This document shows positions 1-4,644 of a DNA stretch of 5,274 bases, piece after piece. The stretch is from positions 1 through 5,274 of the forward strand of contig CANJOG010000172.1 in NCBI GenBank assembly GCA_947475475.1, in the 5' to 3' direction. How positions within the stretch are numbered: position 1 is the first letter of the stretch; the number at the start of each line of letters is the position of its first letter. Made by a program: the position numbers and the translations under genes. Source of the stretch: Acetobacteraceae bacterium (lineage in GTDB: Bacteria; Pseudomonadota; Alphaproteobacteria; Acetobacterales; Acetobacteraceae). Under the pieces are notes generated by a model. It was not told the DNA's origin, did no database searches, and saw only the letters and a list, made by a program, of their open reading frames with translations.

Positions 1-1
1 G

Positions 2-559
2 GAAGCGGTGGATGGGGCGGCGGCGGGGCTGCCCGTCGTGTTCGGCGTGATTATCGGCACTGGTGTCGGTGGCGGGGTGATTGTGGGCCAGCGCGTGCTG
101 GGCGGGCGCAACCGGATCGGCGGGGAATGGGGGCATAATCCGCTCCCCTGGCCGATGACTGGGGAGCTTCCCGGCCCCGCCTGCTATTGCGGCAAGACTG
201 GCTGTATCGAGACTTTTCTCTCCGGCCCGGCACTGGAGCGGGACTATCAGGCGCGGTCAGGCCGGTCGCTGCCCGCTGGTGTGCTGGAAGGAGCGGCGCG
301 GCAGGGTGATGCGGCGGCGGCGGCGGCGCTCGATGCCTATTGCGACCGGCTGGCGCGCGGGCTGGCGACGGTGGTCAATATTCTCGACCCGGATGCCATC
401 GTGCTGGGCGGCGGGGTGTCCAATCTGGGCATTCTCTATGAGCGCGTGCCGGAATTGCTGGCCCGTTACGCCTTCTCGGACGGGCTGGACACGCTTCTGC
501 TGCGGGCGCTGCATGGCGATTCCAGCGGGGTAAGGGGGGCGGCCTGGCTCTGGGAGTGA
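2..559 (+). CDS. mak: ROK-family fructokinase, C-terminal part (5' end outside window)
   Basis: This is an ATP-dependent sugar kinase of the ROK family, most like the fructokinase Mak (YajF) of Escherichia coli, which makes fructose 6-phosphate in the cytoplasm. 185 residues are visible and the frame is open to the window edge; a GTG at 8 is in frame, but EAVDGAAAG around it is family sequence, so the true start lies upstream. Visible landmarks (numbered from the edge) are the glycine-rich phosphate loop IIGTGVGGG at 17-25, the GEWGHNPLPW motif at 41-50, the ROK zinc site with His45 and CYCGKTGC at 61-68, the DPDAIVLGGGVSN motif at 129-141, and the C-terminal HGDSSGVRGAAWLW at 171-184. The last two and GHNPLPW are near-identical to Mak as I remember it, which favours fructokinase over glucokinase or N-acetylglucosamine kinase. 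Roughly 110 N-terminal residues, including the start of the catalytic region, are unseen. Confidence 0.9.
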   Translation, partial: EAVDGAAAGLPVVFGVIIGTGVGGGVIVGQRVLGGRNRIGGEWGHNPLPWPMTGELPGPACYCGKTGCIETFLSGPALERDYQARSGRSLPAGVLEGAARQGDAAAAAALDAYCDRLARGLATVVNILDPDAIVLGGGVSNLGILYERVPELLARYAFSDGLDTLLLRALHGDSSGVRGAAWLWE

Positions 560-566
560 GGCAGCA

Positions 567-586
567 CGCTTGGTCTCTTGCAAGCG
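567..586 (+). terminator. Small stem-loop after the ROK kinase gene, possible weak terminator
   Basis: CGCTTG (567-572) pairs perfectly with CAAGCG (581-586) around an 8-nt loop, 7 bp after the kinase stop codon. The sequence that follows is G-rich with only scattered T, so it lacks the U-tract of an intrinsic terminator. It may merely stabilise the 3' end, or the downstream gene may be partly co-transcribed. The rest of the 82-bp gap holds a TTGTTG (593-598) and a CATAAT (613-618) that resemble promoter boxes, but they are only 14 bp apart, too close for a convincing sigma-70 promoter. Confidence 0.25.
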
Positions 587-630
587 GGGGCCTTGTTGGC
601 TACGGCACTCGGCATAATTCCGCATGCACA

Positions 631-635
631 GGAGG
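631..635 (+). promoter_or_regulatory. Ribosome binding site GGAGG deciding the mmsB start
   Basis: A consensus GGAGG lies 6 nt before the ATG at 642. An in-frame ATG at 624 lies upstream of this site and would add six residues (MHRRPD) with no suitable ribosome binding site of its own. The downstream ATG also puts the Rossmann-fold strand at the very N-terminus, as is usual for this family. Confidence 0.8.
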
Positions 636-641
636 CCGGAC

Positions 642-1529
642 ATGGCGCGCATCGCATTCATCGGACTGGGCAATATGGGTGGGCCGATGGCGGCCAATCT
701 GGTCAAGGCCGGCCATACTGTCTCCGGCTTCGATCTGGTCCCCGCGGCGCTGGACGCTGCCCGGGCCGCTGGCATCACCGTCACCGCCTCGGGCGCGGAC
801 GCCGCCAAGGGTGCGGAGATGGTCATCACCATGCTGCCGGCCGGCAAGCATGTGCTCGCCGCCTATGACGACCTGCTGGCCGTTGCCGCCAAGGGCACGC
901 TGTTCGTCGACAGCTCGACCATCGACGTGGCCGATGCCCGCGCCGCTGCCGCCAAGGCGCTGGCCGCGGGCATGCAGTTCGTCGATGCGCCGGTTTCCGG
1001 CGGCACGGGTGGGGCTGCTGCCGGCACGCTGACCTTCATGGCGGGCGGGGCCAAGGAATCCTTCGATCTCGCCCAGCCGGTTCTGGCCAATATGGGCAAG
1101 AAGATCGTCCATTGCGGCGAGGCCGGCGCTGGCCAGGCGGCGAAGATCTGCAACAACATGGTGCTCGGCATATCCATGATCGCCGTCGCCGAGGCGTTCG
1201 TGCTGGGCGAGAAGCTCGGCCTGTCGCATCAGGCGCTGTTCGACGTGGCCTCCACCTCGTCGGGCCAGTGCTGGTCGCTGACCACCTATTGCCCGGTGCC
1301 GGGCCCGGTGCCGACCAGCCCGTCCAACAACAGCTACAAGCCGGGCTTTGCCACGGCGCTGATGCTCAAGGACATGCTGCTGTCCCAGGGTGCGGCGGAA
1401 AAATCCGGCGCGGTCACCGAAATCGGCAAGCATGCCGCCGAGATCTATCAACGCTTCTCCGATGACGGGAATGGCGGGGTCGATTTCTCCGGCATCATCA
1501 ACGCCATCCGCGCCCGCTCGGGCGGCTGA
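642..1529 (+). CDS. mmsB: 3-hydroxyisobutyrate dehydrogenase
   Basis: This cytoplasmic enzyme oxidises 3-hydroxyisobutyrate to methylmalonate semialdehyde with NAD in valine degradation. The 295-residue product is a normal length for the family. The N-terminal Rossmann motif is IGLGNMGGPMAANL (7-20), and Asp31 after the second strand suggests NAD preference. The substrate-binding signature DAPVSGGTGGAAAGTL lies at 115-130. The catalytic lysine is Lys168 in GQAAKICNNM, with the conserved Asn171/Asn172. CWS (210-212), the Pro-rich PVPGPVP segment (218-224) and LMLKDMLL (240-247) are typical of true 3-hydroxyisobutyrate dehydrogenases and argue against tartronate semialdehyde reductase or 6-phosphogluconate dehydrogenase relatives. 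The gene stands 82 bp after the kinase gene and converges on pobA; no other valine-pathway gene (such as mmsA) is in view, so its metabolic partners must be elsewhere. The start is set by the GGAGG at 631-635. Confidence 0.95.
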   Translation: MARIAFIGLGNMGGPMAANLVKAGHTVSGFDLVPAALDAARAAGITVTASGADAAKGAEMVITMLPAGKHVLAAYDDLLAVAAKGTLFVDSSTIDVADARAAAAKALAAGMQFVDAPVSGGTGGAAAGTLTFMAGGAKESFDLAQPVLANMGKKIVHCGEAGAGQAAKICNNMVLGISMIAVAEAFVLGEKLGLSHQALFDVASTSSGQCWSLTTYCPVPGPVPTSPSNNSYKPGFATALMLKDMLLSQGAAEKSGAVTEIGKHAAEIYQRFSDDGNGGVDFSGIINAIRARSGG

Positions 1530-1539
1530 GACCTGATGG

Positions 1540-1571
1540 CGCGCGGCTGCTCCTGTTGGGGCGGCCGCGCG
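1540..1571 (+). terminator. Stem-loop between convergent mmsB and pobA, likely shared terminator
   Basis: Bases 1540-1553 pair with 1558-1571 around a TGTT loop, giving a 14-bp stem that is almost all G-C with two G-T wobbles (1548/1563 and 1551/1560). It fills most of the 43-bp gap between the two stop codons. No T-run follows on either strand. On the minus strand the two wobbles become A-C mismatches, so the hairpin is stronger in the mmsB transcript. I infer transcription termination or mRNA 3'-end protection, mainly for mmsB. Confidence 0.55.
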
Positions 1572-1572
1572 G

Positions 1573-2808
1573 TCATGGCCTGAGATAGGCCTCCAGCATT
1601 TCCTCGTTGGCACTGCCGACATAGGATTCCGCGAAACTCCGCGCGGCGAAGCGGTTCTCCGCCAGATAAGCGATTTCGGCCAGGCGCAGCCGATAGCCGA
1701 AGCTGTCTTCGCCCGGCATGCGGTGCAGCAGCCTTGTCATGGAGGCGCAGAAGCGCTGGGCATTCCAGATCGCCTCGATCCGCTCCTCCGAAAAGCGCGC
1801 CATCGGCCCGAAATCCGCCTGCGCATACCAGGCACGCACCGCGGTGGCGAAATGCACCGCGTCATGCACGGCGACGTTCAGCCCCTTCGCCCCGGTGGGC
1901 GGCAGGAGATGGGCTGCATCGCCCAGCAGATAGAGCCTGCCGTGCTGCATGGTCTCGGTCACGGCACTGCGCAGCGGGATGATGCTGCGCTGGATGATGT
2001 GGCCCTCGCCCAGGCTGGTGCCGCCGGCATCGAGCCGCCGGTGCAGCGTCTGCCAGATGCGGTCGGTGGACCAGGAATGCACATCCTCGTCCGGGTCGCA
2101 CTGGAAGAAGAAGCGGGTGAGCCCAGGTGGGCGCATCGAGGCCAGGGCGAAGCCGTCCGGATGGCCGCCATAGACAAGCTCGGGCCAGGCCGGATCGGCT
2201 TCGGTCAGGATGCCGAACCAGGAGAAAGGCCAGGCATGCTGATGCATCGCCAGCCGTTCTGATGGCAGGGCGGCCCGGCAGATGCCGTTGAACCCGTCGC
2301 AGCCGGCGATGAAGTCGCAGTCGAGGGTGAAGACTTCGCCATCGTGGCGGTAGTTGATACGGGGGCGGTGCGTGTCGAGGTCGTCGAGCCGGACGGCGTC
2401 GACGTTGAACAGCAGCGGTGCGCCGGCATCGAGCCGGGCGGCAATAAGGTCGCGGACAAGCTCATACTGGCCCCAGAGCATCGCTGTGCGGCCAGTATGG
2501 GCGGCAAGGTCGATCCGCCAAGCATGGTCGGGCGCGGCATGCAGCCTGATTCCCTCCTGGGGAATGCCAACCCGGTCCATCCGCTCGCCCAGGCCGACCT
2601 GGCGCAGCAAGGTGGCGAGGTCGTGTTCCAGCACTGCGGCGCGCAGGCGGTTTTCCACGTGGAAGCGGCTGCGGCTTTCGAGCAGCACGCAGTCGATGCC
2701 GGCGCGTTGCAACAGATGCGCCAGCATCAATCCAGCCGGACCGGCCCCGATAATACCGACCTGGGTACGACCCTGATTGGCTCCCTGGCTGCTCATCGGT
2801 GCCGTCAT
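1573..2808 (-). CDS. pobA: 4-hydroxybenzoate 3-monooxygenase (FAD-dependent)
   Basis: This flavoprotein hydroxylates 4-hydroxybenzoate to protocatechuate using NAD(P)H and O2, feeding the protocatechuate ring-cleavage pathways. From the ATG at 2808 it is 411 residues, slightly longer than the 394 of Pseudomonas fluorescens PobA because of a short N-terminal extension. It has the FAD dinucleotide motif GAGPAG (21-26), the NADPH-contact arginines Arg54 and Arg56, the DG motif in CDFIAGCDGFNGICR (164-178), and the second FAD motif GDAAHLLPPTGAKGLN (296-311). Compared with the Pseudomonas enzyme from memory, catalytic Tyr201 (Tyr213 here), Ser212 (Ser224), Arg214 (Arg226), Pro293 (Pro304) and Tyr385 (Tyr396) are kept. 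Tyr222 is replaced by Phe234, and two cofactor-helix residues differ (Ser45 for Arg33, His50 for Tyr38). The frame stays open upstream to a start at 2937, but that version overlaps the divergent regulator gene and adds 43 unrelated residues. It appears to be a single-gene unit divergent from a MarR regulator. Confidence 0.93.
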   Translation of the reverse strand: MTAPMSSQGANQGRTQVGIIGAGPAGLMLAHLLQRAGIDCVLLESRSRFHVENRLRAAVLEHDLATLLRQVGLGERMDRVGIPQEGIRLHAAPDHAWRIDLAAHTGRTAMLWGQYELVRDLIAARLDAGAPLLFNVDAVRLDDLDTHRPRINYRHDGEVFTLDCDFIAGCDGFNGICRAALPSERLAMHQHAWPFSWFGILTEADPAWPELVYGGHPDGFALASMRPPGLTRFFFQCDPDEDVHSWSTDRIWQTLHRRLDAGGTSLGEGHIIQRSIIPLRSAVTETMQHGRLYLLGDAAHLLPPTGAKGLNVAVHDAVHFATAVRAWYAQADFGPMARFSEERIEAIWNAQRFCASMTRLLHRMPGEDSFGYRLRLAEIAYLAENRFAARSFAESYVGSANEEMLEAYLRP

Positions 2809-2891
2809 GTGTGGACCTTGTCGGTGGCGGGTGGCGATGGCAGGCGGGAAGTGCTTAGTTGTGGGAACACAGACCGAGGCATAGGGAAGCC
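2809..2891. promoter_or_regulatory. Divergent pobA/marR control region with candidate operator
   Basis: Only 83 bp separates the two divergent start codons, so both promoters and any operator must lie here or overlap the genes. The clearest symmetry is TGTG-GGAA-CACA (2860-2871), a 4-bp inverted repeat with a 4-bp centre, near the middle of the region. MarR proteins usually bind 16-20-bp imperfect palindromes between divergent genes, so this is a plausible but weak operator half-site pair. I cannot assign convincing -35/-10 boxes in either direction. Confidence 0.4.
2816..2820 (-). promoter_or_regulatory. Ribosome binding site of pobA
   Basis: Read on the minus strand, CAAGG lies 7 nt before the ATG at 2808. 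It is short but correctly spaced. It supports the start giving MTAPMSSQ over the far-upstream start at 2937 or the internal ATG four codons later. Confidence 0.55.
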
Positions 2892-3470
2892 GTGACGATA
2901 GTGTCCCAGCAGAGCGAGGCGCCCGAAGGCGCCGCACCGGCGGCGAGCAGCAGTGTGAGCGTTGTGTCGCCCGCTGCGCCCCCCGCTGGGCAGATGGCGA
3001 TTGATTTCGACCGCTATGTGCCCTTCTACCTTAATACCCTGTCCAACAAGATTTCGGCCGGTGCGTCGAAGATCTACCTGCAGGAATTCCGCATCGGCAT
3101 TACCGAATGGCGCATCCTCGCCGTGCTCGGCGCCTTTGACGGCATGAACGCGCAAGGCCTCGCAGCCTATACGGGCATGGACAAGTCGGTGGTCAGCCGC
3201 GCGCTGCGCGGGCTGGAGAAGCAGGGGCTGATCGATGTCGCCATCGACCGCGCCGATCATCGCCGCCGGGCTCTCGTGCTGACCGAGAAGGGAAGAGCGC
3301 TGCGCAACAAGATGCAATCGGTGGCGCTGGGCCGCGAGCAGCGGCTGATGGACGGGTTTTCCGAGCCCGAACGCGGCGTGCTGATCGGCATGCTGAAGCG
3401 GTTGCTGGAGAATATGGCGCTGCTGGACCCGGACGAAGCGCCGTTGCGCCGCCGCCCCAGGATCGGCTAA
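2892..3470 (+). CDS. MarR-family transcriptional regulator
   Basis: This is a winged helix-turn-helix DNA-binding protein of the MarR family, normally a homodimeric, ligand-responsive repressor. From the GTG at 2892 it has 192 residues. Residues 1-34 are rich in Ala, Ser and Pro and look disordered; the conserved body begins at Met35 (MAIDFDRYVPFYLNTLSNKI). The winged helix runs from about residue 69 (GITEWRILAVLGAF) through helix-turn-helix LAAYTGMDKSVVSRALRGLEKQG (90-112) to the wing DRADHRRRALVLT (119-131), the classic MarR wing signature. The GTG is preferred because AGGG (2883-2886) sits 5 nt before it. A TTG at 2859 (plus 11 residues) and the ATG at 2994 (core only) are alternatives. 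Its divergent position suggests it controls pobA and itself, with 4-hydroxybenzoate or a related phenolic as a possible ligand. That is inference; PobR regulators described elsewhere belong to other families (IclR, AraC). Confidence 0.9.
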   Translation: MTIVSQQSEAPEGAAPAASSSVSVVSPAAPPAGQMAIDFDRYVPFYLNTLSNKISAGASKIYLQEFRIGITEWRILAVLGAFDGMNAQGLAAYTGMDKSVVSRALRGLEKQGLIDVAIDRADHRRRALVLTEKGRALRNKMQSVALGREQRLMDGFSEPERGVLIGMLKRLLENMALLDPDEAPLRRRPRIG

Positions 3471-3717
3471 CGCCACTCGCCGCGGTGACGAGGTCGCTGC
3501 CGCTCTGGACCGGCAACGGATGTCAGTTCGGGAGCAGGTGGTGCGATTGGGGCGCATGCGACATCCAGGTGGCAGGCCATCATGCTAACGCGAGACAACC
3601 GGCTAAGGAATCGCATAGCGGCGTGAATAATGCGTTGTTCCCGTCGATCCGTCATCAGGGCGGGCGCAGGGGATCGGAATTTGTTCCGCCAAGTCTGGCG
3701 GGGAAGGAAGAGCGGCG
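3471..3717. other. Intergenic spacer with inverted repeats
   Basis: I see no credible gene in these 247 bp; an 80-codon open frame from 3485 shows no recognisable protein features and overlaps the next gene. It contains GGATGTC (3518-3524) repeated inverted as GACATCC (3560-3566), a TGCG/CGCA hairpin inside that spacer, CGCAT (3612-3616) inverted as ATGCG (3630-3634), and the palindrome at 3686-3701. The first repeats could act in termination of the regulator gene, and the later ones in control of the next gene. No clear promoter boxes stand out. Confidence 0.45.
3686..3701 (+). repeat. Perfect inverted repeat CCGCCA-agtc-TGGCGG next to the ribosome binding site
   Basis: A 6-bp perfect inverted repeat with a 4-nt centre ends immediately before the GGAAGGAAG ribosome binding site (3702-3710) of the NTF2-fold gene. 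In RNA, T3684 and T3685 could extend the stem by wobble pairing with G3702 and G3703, reaching into the ribosome binding site. It may be a repressor operator in DNA or a small translational hairpin in RNA; the sequence alone does not decide. Confidence 0.4.
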
Positions 3718-4182
3718 ATGGATCTGAACACGGTCGAGGAGATCAAGCGCCTGCGCGCCCGCTATTGCCGGGCGATGGACCAGAAGGACTGGCTGACGCT
3801 GGCGACACTTTATTCGCCGGATACGGTGCTGGATCTGCGTGGCGAGACGGTGCTGGCGGGCGCGTCTGAGCCGGTGCGCGGTGCGGACGCGGTGGTCGCC
3901 TATATCCGGGAGTCGCTTGGCGAGGGCATCTGTGTCCATATCTCGTTCGCGCCGGATATCACGCTGATCGGCCCGCACGAGGCGCGCGGCGTCTGGGGGC
4001 TGGAATACAAAGTCTGGCAGCCGGCTGGATCGGCAATTCCACCGTTGCATGGCTACGCCTATTCGTACGACGATTACGTGCGAATCGACGGTGCTTGGAA
4101 AGTGCGCGCTGTGCGGCTGAAGGTGCTGTGGAGCGAGAGTGTGGCGCTTGTCATAGCACCGGAGACCCAGGGGCTAGCTTAG
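3718..4182 (+). CDS. SnoaL/NTF2-fold protein (possible isomerase or dehydratase)
   Basis: This is a 154-residue single-domain protein of the SnoaL-like/NTF2-like superfamily, small cone-shaped alpha+beta barrels that include scytalone dehydratase, ketosteroid isomerase and bile acid 7-alpha-dehydratases. The typical opening EEIKRLRARYCRAMDQKDW (7-25) gives the polar pair Tyr16 and Asp21. His74 (ICVHISF), His111 (PLHGYAY), the YDDYVRIDGAWKV strand (117-129) and Arg133 complete a plausible cavity. In BaiE-type dehydratases a Tyr and an Asp five residues apart, a His and an Arg form the active site, so a lyase or isomerase role is reasonable, but the substrate is unknown. The ATG at 3718 follows a strong AAGGAAG ribosome binding site with 7-nt spacing. 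It converges on a second NTF2-fold gene with a 10-bp gap. There is no signal peptide or membrane segment, so it is probably cytoplasmic. Confidence 0.85.
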   Translation: MDLNTVEEIKRLRARYCRAMDQKDWLTLATLYSPDTVLDLRGETVLAGASEPVRGADAVVAYIRESLGEGICVHISFAPDITLIGPHEARGVWGLEYKVWQPAGSAIPPLHGYAYSYDDYVRIDGAWKVRAVRLKVLWSESVALVIAPETQGLA

Positions 4183-4194
4183 GCCCTCGTTTTT
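4170..4194 (+). terminator. Weak intrinsic terminator overlapping the stop of the NTF2-fold gene
   Basis: GGGC (4171-4174) pairs with GCCC (4183-4186). Flanking wobbles 4170/4187 and 4175/4182 extend the stem to 6 bp around a 6-nt loop, and T-run TTTTT (4190-4194) follows after two bases. The TAG stop codon lies within the hairpin, and the T-run enters the 3' end of the convergent gene. The stem is short, so efficiency is uncertain; no T-run serves the opposite direction. Confidence 0.4.
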
Positions 4195-4618
4195 ACCCGC
4201 GCGTGAAGGTGAATTCCGTGCGGCTATGGGCGATGCGCCAGCCGGCGTTTGTGCGCACGAAACGCTTGAAATACTGGCCGATGGCGCGTGGCCCGTCGAA
4301 TGGGGCGGGGCCGCCCTCGATGGGCGCGCGGCCTTCGTAATAGGTCCAGTAGGCGGTGCCCTCGGCGGTGTCGGCGCCGGTCACATCGCTGCGGATATTG
4401 GTCACGATGTGGCGCGCGCGCAGCGTGAAATCCTTGGCGTCGAGATAGGCGCGCATATCCGCATGGCCCTGGCGCGGGCCGCGCCAGGTTTCCCAGGTTC
4501 CATCCTCGGCAAACAGCGCCACCACCGCGCCATGGTCGAAAGCATCGATGCGCAAGGCAAAATCGGTGATCAGCCTGGCGCAGTCATGCTCGATCGTGGT
4601 GCGGGTAGTGGCGTCCAT
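4193..4618 (-). CDS. Second SnoaL/NTF2-fold protein
   Basis: This 141-residue protein has the same SnoaL-like/NTF2-like fold as its convergent neighbour but is clearly different in sequence. Residues 9-40 form the usual N-terminal helices leading to VVALFAEDGTW (32-42). At the site where the neighbour has Tyr16 and Asp21, this one has Phe20 and Asp25. His70 (ARHIVTNI), the strand AEGTAYWTYYEG (85-96), and GWRIAHSR (126-133) with Arg133 are the other family features. It may be a dehydratase, isomerase or small hydroxylase-type enzyme, or a non-catalytic binding protein; I cannot name a substrate. The ATG at 4618 has an AAGGAAG ribosome binding site (4624-4630) 5 nt upstream. That site lies in the 26-bp gap after the CoA-transferase gene, so the two are probably one operon, and this protein may act on a CoA-linked or ring intermediate of the same pathway. 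Confidence 0.85.
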   Translation of the reverse strand: MDATTRTTIEHDCARLITDFALRIDAFDHGAVVALFAEDGTWETWRGPRQGHADMRAYLDAKDFTLRARHIVTNIRSDVTGADTAEGTAYWTYYEGRAPIEGGPAPFDGPRAIGQYFKRFVRTNAGWRIAHSRTEFTFTRG

Positions 4619-4644
4619 TTTTGCTTCCTTCAGCCTGCTTTCCT

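Noticed and set aside
593..618. TTGTTG ... CATAAT as an mmsB promoter
   Set aside because: The boxes are only 14 bp apart and the -35 match is weak, so I mention it but do not call it.
257..847. Minus-strand open frame across the kinase end and mmsB start (196 codons)
   Set aside because: It spans two well-supported plus-strand genes and the gap between them; low-complexity Arg/Pro/Ala composition and no motifs.
600..1622. Long open frame on the minus strand across mmsB (340 codons)
   Set aside because: It mirrors the complete, motif-rich mmsB gene, and its translation is Arg/Ala/Gly/His-rich with no recognisable domain, as expected of the antisense of GC-rich codons.
2859..2891. TTG at 2859 as start of the MarR gene
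   Set aside because: TTG is the rarest start, the added residues are not family-like, and they would cover the centre of the divergent control region. GTG at 2892 has a suitably spaced AGGG. It is not fully excluded, because GGCGGGAAG lies before the TTG.
2344..2895. Plus-strand open frame of 183 codons antisense to pobA
   Set aside because: It lies opposite the conserved FAD-binding half of PobA and shows no recognisable protein features; it is a GC-driven shadow frame.
2809..2937. Upstream extension of pobA to a start at 2937
   Set aside because: The 43 extra residues do not resemble PobA, they overlap the divergent regulator gene and its control region, and the ATG at 2808 has its own ribosome binding site.
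3485..3727. Possible 80-residue small protein in the spacer before the NTF2-fold gene
   Set aside because: No convincing ribosome binding site, no recognisable features, composition unlike the neighbouring genes, and it runs into the start of the real gene in another frame.
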